From the NCBI GenBank assembly GCA_050485365.1, contig JBJHBH010000004.1, positions 1-64,000 of the forward strand: DNA of 64,000 bases, given 5' to 3'. The notes beneath the pieces were generated by a model. It was not told the origin of the DNA and searched no databases. It saw nothing but the letters and a program-made list of their open reading frames with translations. The stretch is from JARFUG01 sp050485365 (lineage in GTDB: Bacteria > Desulfobacterota > Desulfuromonadia > Desulfuromonadales > JACZKF01). Of the stretch, positions 36,690-45,866 are shown one piece after another. A program made the position numbers and the translations under genes. How positions within the stretch are numbered: position 1 is the stretch's first letter; every line of letters begins with the position of its first letter.

Positions 36690-36768
36690 GCACCTTCTCT
36701 GATTTTCCGGCTGCCTCAGACTCCGGCGCAAGGCGCCATAACTACTTGAATTTCCCAGCAATTAAAAA

Positions 36769-36797
36769 TTGACACCGCCTCGGATGCTGTGTTAATT
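36769..36797 (+). promoter_or_regulatory. Promoter of the acidic response regulator gene
   Basis: TTGACA (36769-36774) and TTAATT (36792-36797), spacing 17, in an AT-rich patch 52 nt before the start. Confidence 0.6.
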
Positions 36798-36848
36798 TTG
36801 CCCCCTGCGGCCGCTTTCCGGCCGGGAGTGAGATGGGAGGAGCCACCG

Positions 36849-38396
36849 ATGAGCAAGAAGCTGCTTCTGGCAGACGACAGTATCACCATCCAGAAGGTGG
36901 TCGGCATCACCTTTGCCGGCGCAGAGTACGAGTTGACCGCCGTGGGCGACGGCGACTCCGCCCTGGAGAAGGCCCGCGCCGAGCGTCCCGACATCATTCT
37001 TGCCGACGTCTGCATGCCCGGCAAGAGCGGTTACGAGCTGTGCGCCGCCGTCAAGGGCGACCCCTCCCTGAGCGATGTCCCGGTCCTTTTGCTCACGGGG
37101 ACTTTCGAGCCCTTCGACGAGTCGAAGGCGACGGAGTCGGGGGCCGACGGATGGGTGGCCAAGCCCTTCGAGTCCCAGACCCTGATCGGCAAGGTCGAGG
37201 ATCTCCTCGCCCGCTGTGCTGAAGCCGCACCTCTTGTCTCTTCTTCGCCGCAGGACGAAGAGCCCGCCGTCCCCGAGCGGACGGTGAGCGACATCTGGTC
37301 CGACCTGGCGCGTATCGACATGTCCGCCGAGCCCGAAGCGTCCGCCCCCGGAGCCGTCTTTCTCCCCGACGCTTTCGATGTCGAGCCGGAGCAGGCCGCA
37401 TCGCCCCTCTCCGGGGACGACGACCTTTGGCCGCCTCTCGACGCCGAACCCGCCGCCGACGACGACTTGGTGCCTCTGAATGATCCCCTGGACCTTGAGC
37501 CGGAGCACGACCCTCTAGGCGACGTCTTCGACGAGGAGGATCCCTTCGACCGCGAGGGTGCGGAGATCTCCCCTGACGAAGCGGACGACGATCCGTGGGC
37601 CTATGCCGGCGAGGAGGTGGACGACGAAGAGGAGATCGTCCTTCTGAGCGAGAGCGACATCGTCGAGGAGGACGGCGAGGCGGCCGAAGAGCCTGCCGTT
37701 CCGGAGGACGCTCCCGCGGTGGCCGCCTTCTTCGAGGAGGGGCTTCAAGAGGATTCGTCGGCCGCTGCGTCTTCGGGTGCCGCCGAAGAGGCGCTCGCGG
37801 AGGACCCCTGGTATCAGGCTGAATCGACGAGCGAGATGGGTGACGATCCGCAGGAGTCGTTCGCGGGGGACGAGGAGGATGATCTTCTCGACGAAGAGCT
37901 CGCGGAGCTCGCCGTCGATCCCTTCGACGACGCGGCGCCCGACGATGACGACGAGGCCTTCGATGACCAGCGGTTCGCGTCCGAGCCCGCCGAGGCGCCG
38001 CCGGCCGCCTTTGAGTCGGTGCGCAGCTCAGGCGACGATCCTTTCCAGATCGGCGCCGCCGATTTTCTCTCCCCCCCCCCGGGTGCCGACGACGCCGCAG
38101 CCGAATCCCTCTGGGACGCCGCCGAGGAGAGCCTCGAGGACGAGCTCCCGGAGTCGGCGCCGGTGCAGGGAGAGGAGGCCGTCGCACCGGCGCCGACCCG
38201 TCCTGTCAGCGAGGGGGAGGGCGTCGTCGCTCTCAGCGAGGAGGAGATCGCCCGCATCGTGGAGAAGGTCGCCTCCGAGGTCGTCGGACGGCTGGCGCAG
38301 ACGGTGCTGGAGCGCATCGCCTGGGAGGTCGTCCCCGATCTGGCCGAGGTGATGATCAAGGAAGAGATCCGCAAAATCCGCGAAGAGGTGCAGTAA
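36849..38396 (+). CDS. Response regulator with long acidic linker and PopZ-like C-terminus
   Basis: 515 residues in three parts. Residues 1-122: intact receiver domain (LLADDS acidic pocket, phosphoacceptor in IILADVCMPG, Lys in VAKPFE). Residues about 130-460: low-complexity linker dominated by Asp, Glu, Ala and Pro, with recurring DDPW/DPF-type clusters and almost no basic residues. Residues about 468-515: amphipathic helices (EEIARIVEKVASEVVGRLAQTVL... EVVPDLAEVMIKEEIRKI) that resemble the oligomerisation domain of the polar scaffold PopZ (DUF2497) and the ends of related deltaproteobacterial regulators. A phosphorylation-controlled scaffold is a reasonable guess, not shown. No kinase is adjacent. 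Confidence 0.85.
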   Translation: MSKKLLLADDSITIQKVVGITFAGAEYELTAVGDGDSALEKARAERPDIILADVCMPGKSGYELCAAVKGDPSLSDVPVLLLTGTFEPFDESKATESGADGWVAKPFESQTLIGKVEDLLARCAEAAPLVSSSPQDEEPAVPERTVSDIWSDLARIDMSAEPEASAPGAVFLPDAFDVEPEQAASPLSGDDDLWPPLDAEPAADDDLVPLNDPLDLEPEHDPLGDVFDEEDPFDREGAEISPDEADDDPWAYAGEEVDDEEEIVLLSESDIVEEDGEAAEEPAVPEDAPAVAAFFEEGLQEDSSAAASSGAAEEALAEDPWYQAESTSEMGDDPQESFAGDEEDDLLDEELAELAVDPFDDAAPDDDDEAFDDQRFASEPAEAPPAAFESVRSSGDDPFQIGAADFLSPPPGADDAAAESLWDAAEESLEDELPESAPVQGEEAVAPAPTRPVSEGEGVVALSEEEIARIVEKVASEVVGRLAQTVLERIAWEVVPDLAEVMIKEEIRKIREEVQ

Positions 38397-38425
38397 GGGC
38401 TCTTCGCCCCCGAACTAGCCACTGC

Positions 38426-38463
38426 GAAAGAGGAAACGGGGACCCGATCCCGTTTCCTCTTTC
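38426..38463 (+). terminator. Strong hairpin terminator before valS
   Basis: Perfect 15-pair stem 38426-38440 with 38449-38463, 8-nt loop. The right arm ends in TTTC followed by TCT, so the T-run is weak but the stem is long. Confidence 0.75.
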
Positions 38464-38504
38464 TCTATGATTCTTGAATGAAATCGGAAGGATGTCAGAA
38501 CCGT

Positions 38505-41156
38505 ATGGAACCGAAGCTCCCCAAGGGGTATGAGCCCCGCGACGTCGAAACGAAATGGTACGGCACCTGGGAAGAGCGCGGCTACTTTCGCGCCGACGAG
38601 AGGTCGCCCAGGCCGCACTACTCCATCGTCATCCCGCCGCCCAACGTCACCGGCGTCCTGCACATGGGGCACGCACTGAACAACACCCTGCAGGATGTTC
38701 TGGCGCGCTACAAGCGCATGACGGGTCACGAGGTCCTCTGGATGCCGGGGACAGACCACGCGGGGATCGCCACCCAGAACGTGGTGGAGAAGCAGCTCGC
38801 CGCTCAGGGGAAGGATCGCCACGAGCTCGGCCGCGAGGCTTTCGTCGATCGCGTCTGGCAGTGGCGCGAGGAGTCGGGGGGGCAGATCATCAATCAGCTG
38901 AAAAAGCTCGGCGCCTCGTGCGATTGGGAGCGCGAGCGCTTCACCATGGACGAGGGGCTCTCCGCCGCGGTGCGCGAGGTCTTCGTGCGTCTGCACGAGG
39001 AGGGGCTCATCTACCGCGACAACCGCCTCATCAACTGGTGTCCGCGCTGCCACACGGCTCTTTCGGACCTCGAAGTCGAGCACGACGAGAAGAAGGGGCA
39101 CCTGTGGCATCTGCGCTACCCGGTGCCTGGGACGGACCGTTTCGTCGTCGTCGCCACGACCCGCCCCGAGACGATGCTGGGCGACACCGCCGTCGCCGTC
39201 CACCCCGAGGACGAGCGCTTCGCCGACCTCGTCGGCAAGAGCGTGTTGCTGCCGCTGGTGAACCGCGAGATCCCCGTCGTCGCCGACGAGTACGTCGACA
39301 AGGAGTTCGGCAGCGGCGTGGTGAAGATCACCCCCGCCCACGACTTCAACGACTTCGAGGTCGGCCGCCGGCACGACCTGCCGATGATCAACATCTTCGA
39401 CAACTCGGGGAACGTCAACGAAAACGGCGGCCCCTACGCGGGGCTGGAGCGCTACGAGGCGCGAAAGAGGGTCGTCGCCGACATGGAGGCCCAGGGGCTG
39501 CTGGAGAAGACGGAGGACTACGGTCTGTCGGTCGGCGAGTGCTATCGCTGCAAGACCGTCATCGAGCCCTACCTTTCGCTGCAATGGTACGTCAAGGTCG
39601 GTCCCCTGGCCGAAGAGGCGATCAAGGCGGTGCAGGACGGGCGCACCCGCATCGTCCCCGACCAGTGGGAGAAGACCTACTTCGAGTGGATGTTCAACAT
39701 CAAGGACTGGTGCATCAGCCGCCAGATCTGGTGGGGGCACCGCATCCCGGCGTGGTACTGCGACGCCTGCGGGGATGTCATCGTCGCGCGCCGCGACCCC
39801 GATCGCTGTCCCTGCGGCGGGGAGCTTCGCCGCGACAGCGACGTCCTCGACACCTGGTTCTCCTCGGCGCTGTGGCCCTTCTCCACCATGGGGTGGCCCG
39901 ACGACACCGAGACGCTGCGTAAGTTCTATCCGACCTCGTGCCTGGTGACCGGCTTCGACATCCTCTTTTTCTGGGTCGCCCGGATGATGATGATGGGGCT
40001 GAAGTTCATGGACGAAGTCCCCTTCAAGGAAGTCTACATCCACGCCCTGGTGCGCGACGCGCAGGGGCAGAAGATGAGCAAGAGCAAGGGGAACGTCATC
40101 GACCCGCTGGGGGTCATCGACGAGTACGGCGCCGACGCCTTCCGCTTCACCCTGACCGCCTTCGCCGCCATGGGGCGCGACATCAAGCTCTCCACCGAGC
40201 GCATCGCCGGCTACCGCGCCTTCGCCAACAAGCTGTGGAACGCGGCGCGCTTTTCGCTGATGAACCTCGAAGGGTTCGATCCTGAAGGGATCGATCTGGC
40301 GGGGCAGGAGCTTTCGCTGGCCGACGCCTGGATCCTCGAGCGTTTGGCCGAGGCGACCGAAGGGGCGACGAGAGCGCTGGAGACCTATAAGTTCAACGAG
40401 GCGGCCTCCATCCTCTACGCCTTCACCTGGAACGAGTTCTGCGACTGGTACATCGAGCTCGTCAAGGACGACCTCTACGGCGAAGACGCCGAGGCGAAGC
40501 GTCGCGCCCGAAGCATCCTTTTCACCGTCCTGGAGCGCCTGCTGCGTCTGCTGCACCCGGTCATGCCCTTCATCACCGAGGAGATCTGGCAGTCGCTGCC
40601 CGGCGAGCGCTCCTACGCATCGATCATGCGCGCCGCCTGGCCCGACGCCCAAGGGCTTCCGCGCCGCCGCGACGGCGCGGCGCGCATGGAGAAGATTATG
40701 GAGGTGGTGCGCGCCATCCGCAACATCCGCGGCGAGATGGACGTCGCTCCCGGCAAGCAGATCCCCGCCGTCCTCGACTGCAAGGGAGGGGACGCCCTGG
40801 CGGTGATGCGCCAGGGTGAGACGTACATCAGGGCCCTCGCCCGGGTCGGCGAGCTCGCTTACGGCGTCGGCATCGAGCGACCCGAGAAGGCCGCCACCCA
40901 GGTCGCGGGCGACGTCGAGATCCTCGTCCCCCTGGCCGGGCTCATCGATCTGGAGGAGGAGGAAAAACGCCTGCAGAAAGAGATCGCCAAGGTCGACAAG
41001 GACGTGACGATGTTCGAGAAGAAGCTCTCCAACGAAGCTTTCGTCGCCAAGGCGCCCCCCGAGGTTCTGGAGAAGGACCGCGGCAAGCTCGCTGACGCGC
41101 GCGAGAAGATGGAGATCCTGCAGAAGAGCCTGGAGAAGATCCGGGGGATGATGTAG
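38505..41156 (+). CDS. valS: Valyl-tRNA synthetase
   Basis: 883 residues, class I synthetase. PPPNVTGVLHMGHA (HIGH motif), editing domain with TTRPETMLGDTAVAVHP, WISR-type KDWCISRQIWWGHRIPAW, QKMSKSKGNVIDP (KMSKS), anticodon-binding domain and the C-terminal coiled coil (LEEEEKRLQKEIAKVDKDV). ATG 38505 is preferred over 38478 because GGAAGGA lies upstream and ValRS similarity begins at KLPKGYEP; the alternative adds nine residues. Confidence 0.97.
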   Translation: MEPKLPKGYEPRDVETKWYGTWEERGYFRADERSPRPHYSIVIPPPNVTGVLHMGHALNNTLQDVLARYKRMTGHEVLWMPGTDHAGIATQNVVEKQLAAQGKDRHELGREAFVDRVWQWREESGGQIINQLKKLGASCDWERERFTMDEGLSAAVREVFVRLHEEGLIYRDNRLINWCPRCHTALSDLEVEHDEKKGHLWHLRYPVPGTDRFVVVATTRPETMLGDTAVAVHPEDERFADLVGKSVLLPLVNREIPVVADEYVDKEFGSGVVKITPAHDFNDFEVGRRHDLPMINIFDNSGNVNENGGPYAGLERYEARKRVVADMEAQGLLEKTEDYGLSVGECYRCKTVIEPYLSLQWYVKVGPLAEEAIKAVQDGRTRIVPDQWEKTYFEWMFNIKDWCISRQIWWGHRIPAWYCDACGDVIVARRDPDRCPCGGELRRDSDVLDTWFSSALWPFSTMGWPDDTETLRKFYPTSCLVTGFDILFFWVARMMMMGLKFMDEVPFKEVYIHALVRDAQGQKMSKSKGNVIDPLGVIDEYGADAFRFTLTAFAAMGRDIKLSTERIAGYRAFANKLWNAARFSLMNLEGFDPEGIDLAGQELSLADAWILERLAEATEGATRALETYKFNEAASILYAFTWNEFCDWYIELVKDDLYGEDAEAKRRARSILFTVLERLLRLLHPVMPFITEEIWQSLPGERSYASIMRAAWPDAQGLPRRRDGAARMEKIMEVVRAIRNIRGEMDVAPGKQIPAVLDCKGGDALAVMRQGETYIRALARVGELAYGVGIERPEKAATQVAGDVEILVPLAGLIDLEEEEKRLQKEIAKVDKDVTMFEKKLSNEAFVAKAPPEVLEKDRGKLADAREKMEILQKSLEKIRGMM

Positions 41157-41169
41157 GGTGAATCAATAG

Positions 41170-41199
41170 AGCCGGGACCGCGCAGGGTCCCGGCTTTTT
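41170..41199 (+). terminator. Terminator after valS
   Basis: Perfect 10-pair stem 41170-41179 with 41186-41195 (AGCCGGGACC arms), 6-nt loop, TTTTT. Confidence 0.88.
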
Positions 41200-41275
41200 G
41201 CCTCTGGAGATGGTGGTGCGCAAGAGGCGGGGCGGGTCTGCCCCAAGAGAGCGGATGAAATGAAGAAAAAATAAC

Positions 41276-41303
41276 TGGACAGTGTTTTACCTCTGTCTAT
41301 AAT
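41276..41303 (+). promoter_or_regulatory. Promoter of the small membrane protein gene
   Basis: TGGACA (41276-41281) and a perfect TATAAT (41298-41303), spacing 16, 62 nt before GTG 41366. Confidence 0.75.
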
Positions 41304-41365
41304 ATTACCCGTTGGGTATTTAATTTGCGCTTTTTCGTGTACACGTCGATGGGCAGGAGGCGTCT

Positions 41366-41842
41366 GTGCTGAAGAAAGTCGTGACAGTTCTGAAAGATCC
41401 TTTCGCAATTTTTCTGGCGTTGCTCTTCACCGGGTTGTTCTTTTCGGTGGGGTATCGACCCGAAGTCGCGGAAACCGGTCAGCTGGCCCGTCTTCTGAAG
41501 TTCTCCGGCGGCGTCTTCATTCTCTTCCTCGTCGCCTTCTCCATCCTGTGCTCGACCGTGCGCCGTCATCTGGCCCATGAGCGCGACAACCTCCATGCCG
41601 GTGAATCGGGAGGTGTGCTCCTGTGGATGTTCGTCCTCTACAAGGAAGCGGTGAAGACGGTCTTCGGTGTCAGCATGACCCTGGGCTGGATGGCCGGGAT
41701 GCTCTTTCTGGTCGACTACTTCCGCGACGTCTCCCTCGTCGTGCCGCTGCTTCTGGCCCTTCCCCTGTCGGCTCTCGCCTTTTTGCCGGCTTATTTCTTC
41801 ACTTCCCTTCTCGATCACATTCCCTATCCCCTTCGCAACTGA
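41366..41842 (+). CDS. Four-helix membrane protein of unknown function
   Basis: 158 residues with four hydrophobic segments (about 12-29, 48-64, 99-118 and 124-147) and short charged loops. No family recognised. Translation starts at GTG 41366 with GGCAGGAGG at a good distance. It has its own promoter and shares a bidirectional terminator with the rubrerythrin gene. Confidence 0.75.
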   Translation: MLKKVVTVLKDPFAIFLALLFTGLFFSVGYRPEVAETGQLARLLKFSGGVFILFLVAFSILCSTVRRHLAHERDNLHAGESGGVLLWMFVLYKEAVKTVFGVSMTLGWMAGMLFLVDYFRDVSLVVPLLLALPLSALAFLPAYFFTSLLDHIPYPLRN

Positions 41843-41977
41843 TCCGCGACGCCGCGCCGCCTTCTAAAGCGATTCGTTGGAGCGCGTCTTCCGACTTCCG
41901 GAAGCTCGTCGCGCCGCCCTTACTTGTCGGTGAATCGCCTTACCATGATGCACGAGGTCTTTCTGCGCGCCCTGAAC

Positions 41978-42011
41978 GAGAAAAGGCCCCGGATGACCGG
42001 GGCCTTTTCTC
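41978..42011. terminator. Bidirectional terminator between membrane protein and rubrerythrin genes
   Basis: Perfect 15-pair stem (41978-41992 with 41997-42011), tetraloop ATGA, A-run on the left and T-run on the right, between convergent genes. Confidence 0.85.
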
Positions 42012-42029
42012 ATTACACGGGATGCCGTA

Positions 42030-42605
42030 TTACCAGTTTTCGGCGTTCAACTCGAAATGAGCGCGGGGGTGGGCGCAGGCGGGGCAGACTTCCGGCGCCT
42101 CGTTCCCCTCGTGCATATAGCCGCAGTTGCGGCAACGCCAGGTGACGACCTCGCCGCGCACGAAGACGCGTCCCGCCTCGATGTTCGTGAGAAGGTCGCG
42201 GAAGCGCTTTTCGTGCTGTTTCTCGGCGACGGCGATCGCGTCGAAGACCTTGGCGATCGCCTCGAACCCCTCTTCGCGGGCGACGCGGGCGAACGTCGGG
42301 TACATATCGGTGTGCTCGTGGTTCTCGCCGTGGGCCGATTCGCGCAGGTTCTCGGCGGTGGTGCCGATGCGGCCGGCGGGGAAGGCGGCCTGAACCTCGA
42401 CCTCGCCCCCTTCGAGCATCTTGAAGAGACGCTTGGCGTGCTCTTTTTCGTGATTGGCGCTCTCTTCGAAGATCGAAGAGATCTGGACGAATCCTTCCTT
42501 CTTGGCCTGGGCGGCGAAGTAGGTGTAGCGGTTGCGTGCCTGGCTCTCGCCGGCGAAGGCGGTCAGGATGTTCTTTTCGGTGCGGGTTCCTTTCAGGGTT
42601 GCCAT
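42030..42605 (-). CDS. rbr: Rubrerythrin
   Basis: 191 residues. The ferritin-like diiron domain has its ligands in FAGESQARNRY, EESANHEKEHAKR, FARVAREEGFE and VAEKQHEKRF. The C-terminal rubredoxin domain has CRNCGYMHEG and CPACAHP. Rubrerythrins reduce hydrogen peroxide in anaerobes. AAGGAGG precedes ATG 42605. The gene follows perR by 78 nt on the same strand, so peroxide control is likely. Confidence 0.97.
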   Translation of the reverse strand: MATLKGTRTEKNILTAFAGESQARNRYTYFAAQAKKEGFVQISSIFEESANHEKEHAKRLFKMLEGGEVEVQAAFPAGRIGTTAENLRESAHGENHEHTDMYPTFARVAREEGFEAIAKVFDAIAVAEKQHEKRFRDLLTNIEAGRVFVRGEVVTWRCRNCGYMHEGNEAPEVCPACAHPRAHFELNAENW

Positions 42606-42683
42606 GTACGCGTGTCCTCCTTGGTGTTGGAATGTCGTCATCGAGGATGACAGGGTGAAAGTCGGGGGCGAAAAGGGGCCGTA

Positions 42684-43118
42684 TCAGGCGGCCTGGGCCT
42701 GCAGGCATTTGGGGCAGAGCCCGAAGAAGTCGAGTCGGTGGGTCGAAATGCTGTACCCCGTCTTGCGGGCCACCTGGTCGGCCAGCGAGTCGAGGCAGAC
42801 GTCGTCGAAATCGACGATCGTCTTGCAGCGCGCGCAGACGACGTGGGGGTGGGGGTGGGGGTTGCCGTCGAAGCGGCTGCTGCCGTCTTTGAGGGCGAGC
42901 TCGGAGATCTCCCCCATCTCCCGAAGGAGATTGGCCGTCTTGTAGACGGTCGCAAGGCTCATGGTGGGGAACTGCTCTCTGACCTCGTCGTAAATCTGCT
43001 CGGCGCTCGGATGGGCCTTGCTGGAGATCAGAATCTTCAGCACGGCCAGCCTCTGGGGGGTGATGCGAAAATGGCTGTCGCGCAGCTTGTCGACGATGCT
43101 CTGATATCGGGTTTCCAT
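42684..43118 (-). CDS. perR: Fur-family regulator, PerR type
   Basis: 144 residues. Winged helix (RITPQRLAVLKIL ... LATVYKTANLLREMG) and regulatory region DGNPHPHPHVVCARCKTIVDFDD with the PerR-like His-rich H-H-H stretch and CxxC, then LCPKC. The position next to rubrerythrin and the lack of HHDH favour PerR (peroxide sensing by a metal-bound His) over Fur. A palindrome lies over its promoter. Confidence 0.9.
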   Translation of the reverse strand: METRYQSIVDKLRDSHFRITPQRLAVLKILISSKAHPSAEQIYDEVREQFPTMSLATVYKTANLLREMGEISELALKDGSSRFDGNPHPHPHVVCARCKTIVDFDDVCLDSLADQVARKTGYSISTHRLDFFGLCPKCLQAQAA

Positions 43119-43141
43119 TGGAAGCTCCTTGTGGAGATCAA

Positions 43142-43179
43142 TTATCCATAAGGATAAGGTGTCCGAGGTCCATCGTCAA
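43142..43179 (-). promoter_or_regulatory. perR-rbr promoter with palindromic operator
   Basis: On the minus strand TTGACG (43174-43179) and TATCCT (43151-43156) are 17 bp apart. TTATCC-ATAA-GGATAA (43142-43157), a perfect 6-bp palindrome with a 4-nt centre, covers the -10 box. Such a site suggests autorepression by PerR. Confidence 0.7.
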
Positions 43180-43306
43180 CCAAATTTTTCCTCCTCGAAC
43201 GACAGGGCTTTAAAAACCCTGGAGCACGCAGGGGAAATGATGTAGAAGAGTACCGTGCGGCGAGCACTTACGCGGCGCTGTTGCTTTTTACGGGGAAGGA
43301 CCGACG

Positions 43307-44443
43307 ATGTTCAAATTTCGCACCTTTATCTTCATTCTCCTTTTCCTTCTGGGGGCTTCGACCCTCGGCGCGGCGCAGGGGGAGGGGGAGGCGGAGGCGT
43401 TGTCATTGGAGGCCCGCATCGGGCAGATGCTGATGGTCGGCTTCCGAGGGCTCGACGTCCACCCTGAGATGCCGATTTTGGAGGACATCCGCCAGGGGCG
43501 CGTCGGCGGCGTGCTCCTCTTCGACGTCGATGTGGCGCTCGGCGTCCCGCTGCGCAACATCGCCTCGCCGCAGCAGACCCGCGCGCTCATCGCCGATCTA
43601 GAGCAGGCCTCCGCGATCCCGCTTCTGGTCGCCCTCGACCAGGAAGGGGGGCGGGTGAGCCGCCTGAAGGAGCGGCACGGCTTCGCACCGACGCGTTCCG
43701 CAGCCGAGCTCGGCGCCGGCCCCACCGCGCGCACCCGAGCCGAGGCGCGCACGATGGCGGCGACGCTGGCCTCGCTCGGCTTCAATATCAACCTGGCCCC
43801 CGTCGTCGACGTCGACCTGAATCCGCAAAATCCCATCATCGGCGCCTTGGGACGAAGCTTCTCCGCCGACCCATCGCAGGTTGTGCGACACGCCCGCGCC
43901 TTCATCGAGGGGCACAGGGAGGAGGGGGTTCTGTGCACCCTGAAACACTTCCCGGGCCACGGCAGCTCGGCCGCCGATTCCCACCTCGGCCTGACCGATG
44001 TGACCGAGAGCTGGCGGCGCATCGAGCTGGAGCCCTTCGCCCGCCTCATCGCGGAGGGGATGGCCGATGCGGTGATGACGGCCCACGTCTTCCACGCCGG
44101 GCTCGACCCCGAGCGCCCCGCCACCCTTTCGACCTCCGTCGTCAAGGGGCTGCTGCGCGACGAGCTCGGCTTCGATGGCGTCGTCTTCTCCGACGATATG
44201 CAGATGCAGGCGATCACCGATCATTTCGGCTTCGACGCCGCAATCCTCGCCGCCCTCGAGGCCGATGTCGACATCCTCGTCTTCGGCAACAACCTCGTCT
44301 ACGACCCGCAGGTCGCGCAGCGGGCCGTCGCTCTCATCCTGCGCTATGTGGAGGAGGGGACGATCGACGAGGAGCGTATCGATCGCTCCTGGCGCCGGAT
44401 CTCGGCGCTCAAGGCGCGCCTTTCTCCCCGCGGCGACCGATGA
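43307..44443 (+). CDS. Secreted glycoside hydrolase family 3 enzyme (NagZ-like)
   Basis: 378 residues with an N-terminal signal peptide (about 1-23). GH3 catalytic domain: ARIGQMLMVGFRG, LLVALDQEGGRVSRL, FNINLAPVVDVDLNP, LCTLKHFPGHGSSAADSHLGL (the His-Asp acid/base loop of beta-N-acetylglucosaminidases) and VVFSDDMQMQAI with the nucleophile Asp. NagZ itself is cytoplasmic in Gram-negatives; the signal peptide suggests a periplasmic or lipoprotein-like murein glucosaminidase. Overlapping context with the next gene points to one transcript. Confidence 0.9.
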   Translation: MFKFRTFIFILLFLLGASTLGAAQGEGEAEALSLEARIGQMLMVGFRGLDVHPEMPILEDIRQGRVGGVLLFDVDVALGVPLRNIASPQQTRALIADLEQASAIPLLVALDQEGGRVSRLKERHGFAPTRSAAELGAGPTARTRAEARTMAATLASLGFNINLAPVVDVDLNPQNPIIGALGRSFSADPSQVVRHARAFIEGHREEGVLCTLKHFPGHGSSAADSHLGLTDVTESWRRIELEPFARLIAEGMADAVMTAHVFHAGLDPERPATLSTSVVKGLLRDELGFDGVVFSDDMQMQAITDHFGFDAAILAALEADVDILVFGNNLVYDPQVAQRAVALILRYVEEGTIDEERIDRSWRRISALKARLSPRGDR

Positions 44444-44459
44444 AAGGGACAGCCGGCAT

Positions 44460-45830
44460 TTGAACGGGGGGAAGCCGCACGGCCCGCTCGACGGTGCGCC
44501 CGACAGCGCGCACTTTCGCAGGAGGATCGTCCCCTCGATCTGCGCCATCGTCTTTTTCTCCGTCCTCAACGGCACCATGTTCAATGTGGCGGTGCCCGAC
44601 ATCGCCGCCGAGTTCTCCCTCTCTCCGGCCGGGGTGAGCTGGGTGATGACGGGGTACATCGTCGTCTTCGCCCTGGCCTCGGCGGTCTACGGCAAGCTCG
44701 CCGATCTCTACCCGGTGCGGCGCCTCGTCACCGTCGGGCTGCTTCTGTTCAACGCCGGGGCGCTCCTGGGCTTTTTCGTCCAGTGGTATCCGCTGCTCAT
44801 CGCCTCGCGGGTTCTGCAGGCGAGCGGCGGCGGCGCGATTCCGGCCATGGGGATGATCGTCGCCACCCGCTACTTCCCGCCCGAGATGCGGGGCAGGGTC
44901 CTGGGCGCGCTCGCCTCCACCGTCGCCTTCGCCGCGGGGGTCGGGCCTGTCGTCGGAGGACTGCTGGCGGGGGCTTTCGACTGGCGTCTGCTCTTTCTCC
45001 CCTCGCTCTTCACCCTGCTCGCCATCCCCGTCTTCCGGCGTCTTCTTCCGATGGAGCAGGCACGGCCGGGGCGCTTCGACGTCGTCGGAGCGCTTCTGCT
45101 CGGGGGGAGCATCGGCCTGTTGCTCCTCTTCGTGGCGCAGCGCCTATTGTGGGCGCTCCCCGCGGCGATACTGCTGTCGGTGCTGCTGCTGCGCCATCTG
45201 CGCCGCAGCAACGCCCCCTTCGTGCCGCTGGAGCTCTTCACGGACCTTCCCTACCGCAGCGCGCTTCTCACCGCCTGGCTCGCGGTGAGCACCGTCTTCG
45301 GCATGTTCTTTCTGGTGCCGCTGCTGCTGCGGCACGCCTACGGTCTGGACACCCTGCGCATCGGTCTGGTGATCTTCCCCGGGCCGATGAGCGCCGCCAT
45401 CCTCGGGAACGTCGGCGGGCATCTGGCCGACCGCCTCGGCAGCACCGTGATCGTGCGCGCGGGGCTCGCCCTCCTCATCGCGGGGCACCTCGCCCTGGCG
45501 CTGCTCGGCGGCGCGGGGGCCGTCGCGGTCTCGGCCGGCCTGGTCGTGTGCTACGTCGGCTTCGCCTTCATCCAGTCGTCCCTCGCCAAGACCGTGGCCG
45601 CCACCTTGCCGCACGGCCGCACCGGGATCGGCATGGGGGTGTACAACCTCACCTTCTTCACCTCAGGGGCCTTCGGCGCCGCGCTGGCCGCGCTGCTGAT
45701 CGAGATCGTCCCCGAGCTCTTTGCCCTGCCGCGGGTGAGCGACGCCTACAGCGGGGTCTTCCTCCTCGCCGCGGCCGGGGCAGCCGCGGCCCTCGTTCTG
45801 TTCAGGGGCGCGTTCCCCAAGGAACCGTAA
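44460..45830 (+). CDS. MFS drug-resistance-type transporter (DHA2-like)
   Basis: About 456 residues with 12-14 membrane segments. Motif A appears as YGKLADLYPVRRLVTVG, and SRVLQASGGGAIPAMGMIVATRYFPPEMRGRVLG and GPVVGGLLAGAFDWRLLFL are typical of the EmrB/QacA branch. Probable proton-driven exporter, substrate unknown. The start is uncertain: TTG 44460, 17 nt after the GH3 stop, is the only start codon before the first membrane segment, and its ribosome site is poor. Confidence 0.85.
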   Translation: MNGGKPHGPLDGAPDSAHFRRRIVPSICAIVFFSVLNGTMFNVAVPDIAAEFSLSPAGVSWVMTGYIVVFALASAVYGKLADLYPVRRLVTVGLLLFNAGALLGFFVQWYPLLIASRVLQASGGGAIPAMGMIVATRYFPPEMRGRVLGALASTVAFAAGVGPVVGGLLAGAFDWRLLFLPSLFTLLAIPVFRRLLPMEQARPGRFDVVGALLLGGSIGLLLLFVAQRLLWALPAAILLSVLLLRHLRRSNAPFVPLELFTDLPYRSALLTAWLAVSTVFGMFFLVPLLLRHAYGLDTLRIGLVIFPGPMSAAILGNVGGHLADRLGSTVIVRAGLALLIAGHLALALLGGAGAVAVSAGLVVCYVGFAFIQSSLAKTVAATLPHGRTGIGMGVYNLTFFTSGAFGAALAALLIEIVPELFALPRVSDAYSGVFLLAAAGAAAALVLFRGAFPKEP

Positions 45831-45866
45831 CGCCCGATGAAACCCGAAGCCGAAAAGGATCGATCG

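Noticed and set aside
36849..38396. Acidic regulator as a frameshifted or assembly-damaged gene
   Set aside because: The frame is continuous, both ends are folded-domain-like, and acidic low-complexity linkers of this kind are known in scaffold proteins.
41843..42145. Reading frame of about 70 codons between the membrane protein and rubrerythrin genes
   Set aside because: It runs through the terminator hairpin and antisense into rubrerythrin, and has no ribosome site.
43201..43221. Small hairpin CAGGG...CCCTG upstream of the GH3 gene as a terminator
   Set aside because: Only five pairs and no T-run after it; too weak to call.
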